The notes: generated by a model not told the origin, from the sequence alone. 64,000 nt of DNA from CAYXLI01 sp964464925 (GCA_964464925.1 CAYXLI010000015.1:62001-126000); one strand, 5' to 3'; positions 52,699 to 61,578 are shown, counted from the stretch's first letter. Numbers and translations: made by a program.

Positions 52699-53939
52699 CC
52701 AAGCGTTGGGTTCCCATAGCAGCCGGTATCCGCCTCGCGATGGCGAGCATCCGCGAAGCTAAGGTGAGGGCGTTCCTCACAGTCCTCGGAGTGATCATCG
52801 GCACGGGAACGATCATAGGAGTCGGCTCCATCATTGCCGGTCTGGACAACGCGATTAGTGACATTCTGAAGCAGTTCGGGCCGGATACTCTGATCGTGTT
52901 CAAATTCCGTGGAGGATTCCGCGTAGGGAACCTTTCGCCGGAAGAATGGAAGCGCAAGCCGATCAGTTATGAAAATGCGCTCGCGATTGCGGAGCGGTGC
53001 CCTTCGGTCGAGCACGCGAGCCCCTATCTGTTTCCCGACTTCCGTAATTTGAGGAAAGCCAAGTACAAGAACAACGAAGTGTTCCGGCTGCAGATGGGCG
53101 GCACCGAGGAAGGCTATGTGAATTCAGGTGTGGAGATGAAGTTCGGCCGTTTCTTCACCGACACGGAAAATCAGCATCGAATGCCGGTAGTCGCGATAGG
53201 CGAGACTCTTCAGACGACGCTGTTTCCCAATGAAGATCCAATCGGCAAGTGGATCGAGGTGGACGGCCGGCAGATGCAGATCGTAGGCGTCATGAAAAAG
53301 CCCGCTGCATCGCTGCCTGGTCAGGATGACAATCGCGCGCTGCTGCCGTACTTCACAATGAGGAAACTTTACCCGAGCGCCAGGGAGCACATGGTCGTGG
53401 TTACAGCCAAACACGGGCTGTTGCCGCAAGCTATCGACGAAGTTCGTATGGTCCTGAGACAGGAACGCCGCGTGAAGTACAACGACCCCGATGACTTCTG
53501 GCTCTCGACCGCGGATCAGATGATCGAAGAGTTTCACAACACGACTGCGATTGTGGCGCTGGTGATGATTGTGCTCAGCTCCATTGGTCTGCTGGTGGGC
53601 GGGATCGGCGTCATGAATATCATGCTCATGTCTGTGACGGAGCGGACGCACGAGATCGGAATCCGAAAGGCAATCGGCGCCCGGCGCTTCGATATTACGC
53701 TGCAGTTTCTCACCGAGGCGTCCACGCTCACATTCGTGGGTGGATTGTGCGGCATGGTCTTCGGCTGGATCATTTCCGTCGTCGCCAGGCTGGTGTTCCC
53801 AAACCTTGTCACAGCCGTGCCGCTCTGGGCCGTTGCCGCGGGCATTCTAATGTCCGTGGGCGTCGGGCTATTCTTCGGAATCTGGCCCGCGAACAAGGCC
53901 GCGAGGCTGGACCCGGTGGACGCCCTTCGCTACGAATAG
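52695..53939 (+). CDS. MacB/FtsX-type ABC permease 2
   Basis: A 414-aa paralogue of the preceding permease. It has the same order: helix 1 (AFLTVLGVIIGTGTIIGVGS), a periplasmic core (FFTDTENQHRMPVVAIGETL, DPIGKWIEVDGRQMQIVGV), three helices, and VTERTHEIGIRKAIGARRFD. The ATG overlaps the permease 1 stop (ATGA). The two likely form a heterodimer that needs an ATPase encoded elsewhere. Downstream lies a decayed gene, and further on the Kdp operon on the other strand. Confidence 0.87.
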   Translation: MTKRWVPIAAGIRLAMASIREAKVRAFLTVLGVIIGTGTIIGVGSIIAGLDNAISDILKQFGPDTLIVFKFRGGFRVGNLSPEEWKRKPISYENALAIAERCPSVEHASPYLFPDFRNLRKAKYKNNEVFRLQMGGTEEGYVNSGVEMKFGRFFTDTENQHRMPVVAIGETLQTTLFPNEDPIGKWIEVDGRQMQIVGVMKKPAASLPGQDDNRALLPYFTMRKLYPSAREHMVVVTAKHGLLPQAIDEVRMVLRQERRVKYNDPDDFWLSTADQMIEEFHNTTAIVALVMIVLSSIGLLVGGIGVMNIMLMSVTERTHEIGIRKAIGARRFDITLQFLTEASTLTFVGGLCGMVFGWIISVVARLVFPNLVTAVPLWAVAAGILMSVGVGLFFGIWPANKAARLDPVDALRYE

Positions 53940-53943
53940 CCCC

Positions 53944-54170
53944 AGCGGACGAAGACCTGCGGGACTTCAGATTTCGGTCGAGCAGGGGAATCTCAAGGTC
54001 TCCGCCAACATCATCGAATCCAAAGTGCTCATCCACGAGCTCATGAACATGCGGCGAAGATCACCTCGGCCGGAAACGAAACCTACTCGGCATGGCGCGA
54101 GGGCGACCATGACGATAACGTTCTCGCTGTGGGACTTGCCTGCTGGCGCGCCGCCAAACAATGGGAATGA
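53944..54170 (+). pseudogene. Frameshifted relic resembling the C-terminus of a terminase-like protein
   Basis: Frame A (from 53959) reads AGLQISVEQGNLKVSANIIE then SKVLIHELMNM; frame B (from 54057) continues KITSAGNETYSAWREGDHDD and NVLAVGLACWRAAKQWE with a TGA at 54168-54170. The join needs one missing base near 54052. The combined sequence resembles the end of the RNase H-like nuclease of terminase large subunits (AGNETYxAWREGxHDDLVLAVALACW). No start or upstream domain is present. I take it as remains of a transferred gene. Confidence 0.45.
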
Positions 54171-54190
54171 GGCTGCACCAAAACCGCCGG

Positions 54191-55261
54191 TTAAGTAATC
54201 CGATCCCGTTCCGACACAATCACGATCTGGATGTCGCTTGCCGTATGGACGATCTGCTGCACCAGATCCCGGCGGAACCACGGAGGCGTCTTCGCCCCGG
54301 GGCGCGCCAGAAACAACTGAGTGATGTGGTTCCGCCTGGCGAAATCAACCAGGACCGGTGCTACGTCGGTGCCATCCAGGATGCGAGTCTCGATATGGAG
54401 ATTGCGTGCGAAGTTCAGGTGACGCTCGATCTCCTCGCGGTCATGCTGATTCAGATTGCCGAGGTCTCCTCCCTCCTGCACGCACACAGCGAAGCACTCC
54501 GCCCCAAGGAAATCGCTGACGCGCTTGGCCCGCCGGATCAGCATTGCGGTCTCCGGTTCCGGCGTCACTAATACGAGGATTCGCTCCCGCTGATCCCGAA
54601 TCTCCGGAGTGCGCTGCTCCACTTCGTAAGCCGTCTGCCGCATGGCCAGTTCCCGCAGTGCGACCAGAGTCGATTCGCGAAAGAAGTTTTGCAAAGCCTG
54701 CTCGGCCTTGTCGCGCTTGTAAACCACGCCTCGTTCCAGCCGGTTCAGCAGTGCGCGCGGCGTCACATCCACCATCACCACTTCGTCGGCCTGCTGCACT
54801 ACCCAGTCCGGAATCGTCTCGCGCACCCGCACGCCCGTGAACTGCCAGACCTGGTCGTTCAGGCTCTCCAGATGCTGGATGTTCATTGTGGTCAGGACAT
54901 CGATGCCGGCATCGAGCAGCACCAGCACATCCTCCCATCGTTTCTGGCGTTCCGACCCGGGTACATTCGTGTGCGGAAACTCGTCCACCACGCAAACGGT
55001 TGGACGACGGGCGAGAATCGCGTCCGTATTCATCTCTTCCAACTTCGTCCCGCGATAGTCGAGTGTCTTTCTCGGAACGATCTCCAGACCTTCTGTTTTC
55101 GAAATCGTGTCCTGGCGCCCGTGCGGTTCAAAGTAGCCGATCGCAACATCCACGCCATGTGCTTTCAGCTCCTGGGCATCCAACAGCATCTGGTAGGTTT
55201 TGCCTACGCCGGCCGCATATCCGAGGTAGATTTTGAGTTTGCCTCGCGCTCCGTCCGTCAT
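54191..55261 (-). CDS. Stand-alone KdpD N-terminal module 2 (KdpD + USP domains)
   Basis: A 356-aa protein with the cytoplasmic sensory part of KdpD only. The KdpD domain has the Walker A-like GYAAGVGKTYQML, then the Walker B-like VVDEFPHTNVPGSERQKRWE (canonical VDELAHTN), TTMNIQHLESLND and QQADEVVMVDVTPRALLNRL. A USP-like domain follows (ILVLVTPEPETAMLIRRAKR) and the protein ends VIVSERDRIT. There is no membrane or histidine-kinase part. It is last in the Kdp operon and overlaps module 1 by four bases. Confidence 0.88.
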   Translation of the reverse strand: MTDGARGKLKIYLGYAAGVGKTYQMLLDAQELKAHGVDVAIGYFEPHGRQDTISKTEGLEIVPRKTLDYRGTKLEEMNTDAILARRPTVCVVDEFPHTNVPGSERQKRWEDVLVLLDAGIDVLTTMNIQHLESLNDQVWQFTGVRVRETIPDWVVQQADEVVMVDVTPRALLNRLERGVVYKRDKAEQALQNFFRESTLVALRELAMRQTAYEVEQRTPEIRDQRERILVLVTPEPETAMLIRRAKRVSDFLGAECFAVCVQEGGDLGNLNQHDREEIERHLNFARNLHIETRILDGTDVAPVLVDFARRNHITQLFLARPGAKTPPWFRRDLVQQIVHTASDIQIVIVSERDRIT

Positions 55262-56316
55262 GTGTGTTGCGGAAACACGCGAACGTCCATCCCTCGCGAC
55301 TGCCGGATCAGTTTCTCTACGGGATTACCCCACAGCCGCGACCATAGACTCGATTGCTGGCTGTGGCCGATGAAGAGTTGCGTAATCCCCCGCACCTTCG
55401 CGAAATCAAGAATCGCCTGCACCGCATCCTCTCCGTCCAGAAGAGCGATCTCCGCGCCCGCTTCCCTCGACATGTCGAGCTTCGCGTTCAATGCCGTCGC
55501 GTCCTCGGCCGATAGATTCGGCTGCTGCACGTACGCCACGATCAGTTCCCCGTGGAATCTGTTCGCGATCGTCCGTGCGGTCTTCAGCATGGAGGTGATG
55601 TTCGCGCGCGGCGTGATGCAAACCAGTAAACGTTCCTGCGTGCCGAGCGACTGCTGAATACCATGTTGCCGCAGATACTCCTCAAGCTGATGATCCACCA
55701 CATCGGCCGCGAGCACCAGCGCCAGCTCCCGCAGTTTCAACAGGCGCTCCTGCCGGATTTCCGTGTCTTCCGGGTTCGCCGGTGCGTCCACGACCTCGAT
55801 CTCCTCCGCATTCTTAAGAAATGCGACCGGTACTTTATCCTTCACATGCTTGCCCGTAATGGCTTCCACCTGGGCGCTGACTTCATCCACGTACTGTATG
55901 TTGATGGACGTGATCACGGATATGCCGGCGCGCAGCAGTTCCTCTGCGTCTTCCCAGCGCGTCGTATGCCGCAGTCCCGGAGGGTTCGTGTAAGCAAGCC
56001 CGTCGATTACGCAGACGGCGGGCTTCCGCCGCAGCAGCGCGTCCACATCAATCGCCGTTCCTTTGGTCGGGATGGTTTCAAGTGCACTGAGAAGAGGAGT
56101 TACTTCGGTGGGTACCACGCGCTGCATGGCGGCCACCACCACATCCTGTCCGCGTTCAATCCGTCGCCTCGCCTCGTCGAGCATGCGAAACGACTTGCCG
56201 ACACCCGATGCATAGCCGAGGAAAATTTTCAGGCGTCCGCGCGTCGCGCCCCTCTCCTCGGCTTGTGCCTCCCAAAGGCATTCCTCCGGGGTTCTCCTTC
56301 GTAGCTGGTTCTTCAT
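55258..56316 (-). CDS. Stand-alone KdpD N-terminal module 1 (KdpD + USP domains)
   Basis: A 352-aa protein of the same plan as module 2 but clearly diverged. Walker A is GYASGVGKSFRML, while the Walker B-like region is VIDGLAYTNPPGLRHTTRWE, where the family's acidic residue after Asp is Gly. ITSINIQYVDEVSAQVEAIT and the USP-like part (LLVCITPRANITSMLKTART, LFIGHSQQSSLWSRLWG) follow. The kinase part is missing. It overlaps kdpC by four bases upstream and module 2 downstream, so it is co-translated with both. Confidence 0.87.
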   Translation of the reverse strand: MKNQLRRRTPEECLWEAQAEERGATRGRLKIFLGYASGVGKSFRMLDEARRRIERGQDVVVAAMQRVVPTEVTPLLSALETIPTKGTAIDVDALLRRKPAVCVIDGLAYTNPPGLRHTTRWEDAEELLRAGISVITSINIQYVDEVSAQVEAITGKHVKDKVPVAFLKNAEEIEVVDAPANPEDTEIRQERLLKLRELALVLAADVVDHQLEEYLRQHGIQQSLGTQERLLVCITPRANITSMLKTARTIANRFHGELIVAYVQQPNLSAEDATALNAKLDMSREAGAEIALLDGEDAVQAILDFAKVRGITQLFIGHSQQSSLWSRLWGNPVEKLIRQSRGMDVRVFPQHT

Positions 56317-56894
56317 TTCTTCGGCAGGTCTCGATCCAGTGCCCGATTTAAATTCAGCACATTCACTCGAGGTTCGCCAAGGATACCCAGGTCCGGCTGC
56401 TCCGTGTACCGGGTCACTATGTTCAGCACATCCGCTTGTTCTACGCCCCGCACCTTCGAGATCCGTGCTGCCTGCGCTATGGCCGAAGCCGGGCTGATGT
56501 GCGGATCGAGTCCGCTGGCTGACGCCGTTAGCAGGTCCGCCGGAATCGGTGCGGTGTAGTCCGGGTTTTCTTTACGAAACTTCTGGACTGACGCGTTCAC
56601 CCGGTCCGCCAATTTCTGGCTTGTCGGTCCGAAATTCGATCCGCCGGATGCCGTCGCATCATAGCCGTCATTGCCTGCGGCCGACGGCCTGGGCTGAAAG
56701 TACTTTGGTTGTTGGAAGCTTTGGCCCAGCAGTTCGGATCCGATCACGCGTCCGTTCTCCGTCACCAGACTCCCGTTCGCCCGGTGCGGAAAAAGGACCT
56801 GGGAGATGCCGGTCAGGGCCAGCGGATACACCACACCGAGCATGACCGTCAAAAATAGCTTGATCCGAAGTCCGGGAAGAATCTGTTGCCACAT
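56313..56894 (-). CDS. kdpC: Potassium-transporting ATPase subunit C
   Basis: A 193-aa periplasmic-facing subunit with one N-terminal helix (LRIKLFLTVMLGVVYPLALT). Conserved motifs: GSELLGQSFQQPKYFQPRPS, then NDGYDATASGGSNFGPTSQ and ASGLDPHISPASAIAQA. It stabilises the KdpFABC complex. The ATG at 56894 has GAGGAGA about eight bases upstream; a GTG-like extension to 56930 runs into kdpB. Confidence 0.96.
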   Translation of the reverse strand: MWQQILPGLRIKLFLTVMLGVVYPLALTGISQVLFPHRANGSLVTENGRVIGSELLGQSFQQPKYFQPRPSAAGNDGYDATASGGSNFGPTSQKLADRVNASVQKFRKENPDYTAPIPADLLTASASGLDPHISPASAIAQAARISKVRGVEQADVLNIVTRYTEQPDLGILGEPRVNVLNLNRALDRDLPKK

Positions 56895-56907
56895 TTTCGT
56901 GTCTCCT

Positions 56908-59034
56908 CTATGCCAGGTGCAACACCGCAAGCAGCTGGTCGATCACCCAGATGCCTGGGAAGGGCGCGAGAATGCCGCCAAGTCCGTAGATCAGCAGGTT
57001 GCGCTGCAACAGGCTCGCGGCATCGAGCGGCCGGTACTTCACGCCCCTTAGTGCGAGCGGAACGAGTGCGATGATGATCAGCGCATTGAAAATCACCGCT
57101 GATAACACGGCGCTCTGCGGTGTGTGCAAGCCCATGATGTTGAGCTTTCCGAGCACCGGGTATGTCGTCATGAACATTGCCGGGATGATCGCGAAATACT
57201 TCGCTACGTCGTTCGCAATCGAGAAAGTGGTGAGCGCTCCGCGCGTGATCAGCAACTGCTTGCCGATCGCCACCACCTCGATGAGCTTCGTGGGATTGCT
57301 GTCCAGATCCACCATGTTGCCGGCTTCCTTCGCCGCCATGGTGCCGGTGTTCATCGCCAGCCCGACATCCGCTTGCGCCAGCGCCGGGGCGTCGTTCGTT
57401 CCGTCGCCGGTCATAGCCACCAGTCGTCCGGCCGCCTGTTCCTTCTTGATGTACTCGAGCTTGTCTTTCGGTGTGGCCTGCGCCAGGAAGTCGTCCACCC
57501 CCGCTTCAGCCGCAATCGCCGCGGCAGTCAGCGGATTATCACCCGTAATCATGACGCTCCGGATCCCCATCTTCCGTAGCTGGGAGATGCGCTCCTTCAT
57601 GCCGCCTTTCACAATGTCCTTCAGGTGGATGATGCCGAGCAGTCTGTTTCCGTCCGCGACTGCCAGGGGAGTACCGCCGTTGCGCGAAATGCGGTCGCTC
57701 AGGTCCTGGAAGTCTGACGGGACCGTGCCGCCTTGCTCAATCACGAATCGTACGATCGCTTCCGACGCGCCCTTTCGCAATTGCCGTCCCTGCAGATTCA
57801 CGCCGCTCATGCGCGTGTACGCGGAGAATGGAATGAACGTTGCCTCGTGCTCCGGGATATGCCGGCCGCGCAGGCCATACTTTTCTTTCACCAGCACCAC
57901 GACGGAGCGGCCTTCCGGAGTCTCGTCCGCAAGGCTCGACAACTGAGCGGCGTCCGCGAGTTCTTCCGGATTCACTCCCGGCACGGGAATCAGCTCGACT
58001 GCCTGGCGGTTGCCGAGCGTGATCGTGCCTGTCTTGTCCAGTAGCAGGGAATTTACATCGCCCGCGGCCTCAACGGCCTTGCCGCTCATCGCGAGCACGT
58101 TGTGCTGCATCACGCGATCCATACCCGCTATACCGATGGCGGAGAGCAGTCCGCCGATAGTCGTCGGAATGAGGCAGACCAGCAGCGAGATCAGCACAGC
58201 CACGGTCGGCACGGTTCCGGAATGCGATTGCGATACAGCGAATGCGGAGAATGGCTGCAGTGTCACGACAGCAAGCAGAAAAATCAGCGTCAGGCCGGCG
58301 ATGAGGATCCCCAGCGCCACCTCATTCGGCGTCTTCTGCCGCTGCGCGCCTTCGACGAGGGCGATCATGCGATCCAGGAACGTCTCCCCCGGGTTTGAAC
58401 TGATTCGAACCCGTATCTGGTCCGACAGGACTCGCGTGCCACCGGTCACAGCACTGCGGTCTCCGCCGGACTCGCGGATGACGGGCGCACTCTCGCCGGT
58501 TATGACCGATTCGTCCACTGTCGCAATTCCGTCGATCACCTCGCCGTCGCCGGGTATTAAATCACCAGCGTCGCAAATGACGACATCGCCGACCCGTAGC
58601 ACCGAGCCCGGCACCTGTTCCAACTGTCCGGATTTCCCCACGCGCTTAGCGATGGCATCTGTCTTGGTCTTGCGGAGAGCGTCGGCCTGCGCCTTGCCGC
58701 GTGCCTCTGCCATCGCTTCGGCGAAGTTCGCGAATAGCACCGTAAACCAGAGCCATATTGCGATCTGCACTTGGAAGCCGATGCCGCCGGCGCCCGTCAC
58801 CACATCCCGGATTAGGAACAGCGTCGTGAGGGCCGCGCCTGCTTCGACAACGAGGATTACGGGATTCGTGAACAAAGCCACGGGATTCAGCTTCCCGAAC
58901 GAAGCCGCCACCGCGCGTCTCACAATCTCGGGATCAAAGAGAGGGCGCGAATGCGCGAGCTTCTTTGGAAGCAGCGATGTCGGATCTTCCGGTACTACTG
59001 GCTCAATCTCGGGTGTTTTCGTCATGCTCGGCAT
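56908..59034 (-). CDS. kdpB: Potassium-transporting ATPase subunit B
   Basis: A 708-aa P-type ATPase subunit that drives K+ uptake. The phosphorylation site is LLLDKTGTITLGNR (Asp), the actuator VITGESAPVI, the hinge MITGDNPLTAAAIAAEAGVD and MTGDGTNDAPALAQADVGLA; several membrane helices follow. The ATG at 59034 has GGAG seven bases upstream; a second ATG lies nine bases later. It is three bases from the kdpA stop. Confidence 0.97.
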   Translation of the reverse strand: MPSMTKTPEIEPVVPEDPTSLLPKKLAHSRPLFDPEIVRRAVAASFGKLNPVALFTNPVILVVEAGAALTTLFLIRDVVTGAGGIGFQVQIAIWLWFTVLFANFAEAMAEARGKAQADALRKTKTDAIAKRVGKSGQLEQVPGSVLRVGDVVICDAGDLIPGDGEVIDGIATVDESVITGESAPVIRESGGDRSAVTGGTRVLSDQIRVRISSNPGETFLDRMIALVEGAQRQKTPNEVALGILIAGLTLIFLLAVVTLQPFSAFAVSQSHSGTVPTVAVLISLLVCLIPTTIGGLLSAIGIAGMDRVMQHNVLAMSGKAVEAAGDVNSLLLDKTGTITLGNRQAVELIPVPGVNPEELADAAQLSSLADETPEGRSVVVLVKEKYGLRGRHIPEHEATFIPFSAYTRMSGVNLQGRQLRKGASEAIVRFVIEQGGTVPSDFQDLSDRISRNGGTPLAVADGNRLLGIIHLKDIVKGGMKERISQLRKMGIRSVMITGDNPLTAAAIAAEAGVDDFLAQATPKDKLEYIKKEQAAGRLVAMTGDGTNDAPALAQADVGLAMNTGTMAAKEAGNMVDLDSNPTKLIEVVAIGKQLLITRGALTTFSIANDVAKYFAIIPAMFMTTYPVLGKLNIMGLHTPQSAVLSAVIFNALIIIALVPLALRGVKYRPLDAASLLQRNLLIYGLGGILAPFPGIWVIDQLLAVLHLA

Positions 59035-59037
59035 GGT

Positions 59038-60828
59038 TTAGCTCCACAGCGGCAGGATCATGGAGTACAACTTGCCGCTCTCCATCAGGTAGTGCTCTAC
59101 AATCGGTCCCAATGAAAGGGCAGGGAAGAAGGTCAACGCGCCGACAATCAGCACCGTTCCTACCAACAGACCGACGAATAGCGGTCCGTGAGTTGGGAAC
59201 GTGCCGCTCGTCACAGGAACCTTCTTTTTCGCGGCAAGGCTGCCGGCGGCCGCCATCAGCGGAATCAGAAAGAAGAATCGGCCGATCAGCATCGCCAGCC
59301 CGATCGTCAGGTTGTACCAGGGAGTGTTCGCGTTCAGCCCTGCGAAGGCGCTCCCGTTATTGCCGGTGCCACTGACATAGGCGTAGAGAATCTCGCTGAA
59401 TCCGTGCGGCCCGTTGTTGTTGACATTCGCAATCGCCGCGCCGGGAGGATTCCAGTAGTCCTTCGCCGGGAACGAAACAGCGGTCGTCAGCCCTGCAAAG
59501 ATCAGGATGCTCGCCGCCGTTGCGATCACGGCCAGCATCGCCATCTTTACTTCCTTCTGCTCGATCTTCTTGCCGAGATACTCGGGCGTGCGGCCCACCA
59601 TTAGCCCGGCGATGAACACCGCGAGAATACAGTAGAGCAGGATTCCGTACAGCCCGGCCCCTACTCCACCGAAGATCACCTCGCCCGTCATGATGTTGAA
59701 CATAGGCACCAGGCCGCCAATCGGCGTGAAACTGTCGTGCATGGAGTTCACTGCGCCGCAACTGGCATCCGTCGTGACTGTGGCAAACAATGCCGAGCTT
59801 ACGATCCCGAATCGAACTTCTTTGCCTTCCATGTTGCCACCGGGTTGCGTCGCGGACGCATGCGTTTCCAGGCCCATTCTTGCCAGCACGGGATTCCCTG
59901 CCTGTTCAAATCCATACAGGACAAATACGCCTGCCAGGAACATCACGGAGAATGCCGCGAAAATCGCCCAGCCCTGACGCGTGTCTCCGGCCATTCGGCC
60001 GAAGGTGTACGTGAGCCCCGCCGGGATCAGAAAGATGAGAATCATTTGAAAGAAGTTCGTGAGTGGGGTCGGATTCTCAAACGGATGCGCCGAGTTCGCA
60101 TTGAAGAACCCGCCGCCATTCGTGCCCAGCATCTTGATGGCTTCCTGCGATGCCACAGGCCCTTGGGCGATGATCTGTTTGCCGCCCTCTAGCGTGGTGA
60201 TCGCGTCGTACGGCTTCAGGTTCTGCACCACTCCCTGCGAGCACAGGAACAGCGCGGCTAATATCGAGAGTGGCAGCAGGATGTACACGGTGGCGCGCGT
60301 CACGTCTACCCAGAAGTTGCCGATGGTCCGATTCTCCTGCCGTACGAAGCCGCGGATCAGCGCGATCGCGACGGCCATGCCCGCGGCAGCCGACGCGAAG
60401 TTCTGCACGGTCAAACCCGCCATCTGGACGAAATAGCTGAGCGTCGATTCGCCCGAGTAGGCTTGCCAATTCGTATTGGCGATGAAGCTGGCCGCTGTAT
60501 TGAAGGCTAAATCCGGCGTTACGTTTGGAGTGCCGAAATTCTGCGGGTTGAACGGCAGATACGCCTGAGCCCGCTGCAGCAGGTAAATAATGAGAAATCC
60601 GAAGATACTGAAGCTGAGGAGCGATGCGGTGTATTGTGTCCAGCGCTGCTCCACGTCTTCGCGGACGCCGGCGATGCGATAGGTCAATACTTCCAACCAA
60701 CGCAACGCCGGATGCAAAAAGGTTCGTTGTCCTTCGAATACCCTCGCCATGAAGGCACCGACCGGCTTCGTGCAGATCAAAATAATCACGAAGTAGAGTG
60801 CGATCTGAAAAACGCCTGTCGCGGTCAT
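59038..60828 (-). CDS. kdpA: Potassium-transporting ATPase subunit A
   Basis: A 596-aa channel-like subunit that selects K+. The four filter regions are visible: FIANTNWQAYSGE, GTNGGGFFNANSAHPFENPT, AVNSMHDSFTPIGGL and TGNNGSAFAGLNAN. The ATG at 60828 has AAGGAG seven bases upstream; the 13 residues before it in frame are not conserved. It is preceded by kdpF by ten bases. Confidence 0.97.
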   Translation of the reverse strand: MTATGVFQIALYFVIILICTKPVGAFMARVFEGQRTFLHPALRWLEVLTYRIAGVREDVEQRWTQYTASLLSFSIFGFLIIYLLQRAQAYLPFNPQNFGTPNVTPDLAFNTAASFIANTNWQAYSGESTLSYFVQMAGLTVQNFASAAAGMAVAIALIRGFVRQENRTIGNFWVDVTRATVYILLPLSILAALFLCSQGVVQNLKPYDAITTLEGGKQIIAQGPVASQEAIKMLGTNGGGFFNANSAHPFENPTPLTNFFQMILIFLIPAGLTYTFGRMAGDTRQGWAIFAAFSVMFLAGVFVLYGFEQAGNPVLARMGLETHASATQPGGNMEGKEVRFGIVSSALFATVTTDASCGAVNSMHDSFTPIGGLVPMFNIMTGEVIFGGVGAGLYGILLYCILAVFIAGLMVGRTPEYLGKKIEQKEVKMAMLAVIATAASILIFAGLTTAVSFPAKDYWNPPGAAIANVNNNGPHGFSEILYAYVSGTGNNGSAFAGLNANTPWYNLTIGLAMLIGRFFFLIPLMAAAGSLAAKKKVPVTSGTFPTHGPLFVGLLVGTVLIVGALTFFPALSLGPIVEHYLMESGKLYSMILPLWS

Positions 60829-60838
60829 CAAATGCTCC

Positions 60839-60922
60839 TTAGAATCGCTCCGGACGGAGCAGCGCATAAATCAAATAGAGAAACAGCCCGACGGCTGCGA
60901 TGCCTGCAATGAGGTAGTCCAT
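60839..60922 (-). CDS. kdpF: Potassium-transporting ATPase small subunit F
   Basis: A 27-aa single-helix peptide: MDYLIAGIAAVGLFLYLIYA then LLRPERF. The central hydrophobic helix and the end LLRPERF are typical of KdpF, which sits between KdpA and KdpB. GGAG lies about eight bases upstream of the ATG. It has the expected place directly before kdpA. Confidence 0.9.
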   Translation of the reverse strand: MDYLIAGIAAVGLFLYLIYALLRPERF

Positions 60923-60940
60923 TGGTTTTGTCTCCGTTGG

Positions 60941-61024
60941 CTAGAGCCGGGCGCACGCTTTCGTGAACGCCCAACAGACAAACAAGAATAGGCAGCCGGC
61001 TAGAACGTAAAGAAAATCCAGCAT
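60941..61024 (-). CDS. 27-aa membrane peptide upstream of kdpF
   Basis: Reads MLDFLYVLAGCLFLFVCWAF and TKACARL: one hydrophobic helix and a C-terminal TxACxRL motif. A GGAG lies seven bases before the ATG, and it sits five bases after the stop of the USP-like gene. It is similar to short peptides (MLDxLYLxL...CxRL style) found before kdpF in some bacteria. A role in the Kdp complex is inferred from place only. Confidence 0.72.
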   Translation of the reverse strand: MLDFLYVLAGCLFLFVCWAFTKACARL

Positions 61025-61028
61025 CAAT

Positions 61029-61505
61029 TCACTCCATTTCGGTAAGGATGACTTCGTGTCCGGCGCGCCGAAGGCGCTTGGCGAGGAAACGCTCTGCCGT
61101 GGGCCACCATTGTTTCCGCCCGCCCAGCACAATCACGGACCGGTCCGCCAGAATGCGGCGGAGTAGTTCATCGCGATCCCGGCAAAGATAAATCCGTACA
61201 CGGGTTTCGACTGCGGAGGCTTCTGCGATCGCGCGAAACCGCCGCTCATTGAACTCCAATAAGACCGGCGGACTCGAAAGCGGATAAGGATATGGCACGA
61301 CCTGCGGAACCAGCAGAGTAATACTGCCGTCGAGGCTCACCGACATTTGTGCAGCCCGACGCAAGGCGTGAATGGTCGCCTTCACGGATGTGAAGAGGAC
61401 TTTGATCTCGAGAGGCGAATCGGCTGGCTCCTGCGCCAATGGCAATCCCGACGGCGTTGAGAGAAGCTTTTCAACCGTCGGGATCAGGTCTTTCTGCGTG
61501 ATCAT
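61029..61505 (-). CDS. USP-like protein in the Kdp operon
   Basis: A 158-aa soluble protein with an alpha/beta pattern like universal stress domains: LEIKVLFTSVKATIHALRRA, SLDGSITLLVPQVVPYPYPL, and ILADRSVIVLGGRKQWWPTA. It lacks the usual G-x2-G-x9-G nucleotide motif. It heads the transport part of the operon, after the putative KdpE box. With the two KdpD modules it is the third USP-like protein in the locus. Confidence 0.65.
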   Translation of the reverse strand: MITQKDLIPTVEKLLSTPSGLPLAQEPADSPLEIKVLFTSVKATIHALRRAAQMSVSLDGSITLLVPQVVPYPYPLSSPPVLLEFNERRFRAIAEASAVETRVRIYLCRDRDELLRRILADRSVIVLGGRKQWWPTAERFLAKRLRRAGHEVILTEME

Positions 61506-61561
61506 CTCGAATGCTCCAGTTCGAGGATAGAAAGAAAGGCCTGAAGAAGTAATGGAAAAGG

Positions 61562-61578
61562 CGTGAAGATTCTATAAA
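61562..61578 (-). promoter_or_regulatory. Candidate KdpE-binding box
   Basis: On the minus strand TTTATA, five bases, TTCACG. The E. coli KdpE site is TTTATA-N5-TTTACA; here the first half is exact and the second matches four of six. It lies 57 bases before the USP-like ATG and overlaps the end of kdpE. There is only one copy, so it is a guess. Confidence 0.4.

Noticed and set aside
54689..55657. 322-codon plus-strand frame over the KdpD modules
   Set aside because: Shadow of two overlapping KdpD-type genes with Walker motifs; composition is not protein-like.
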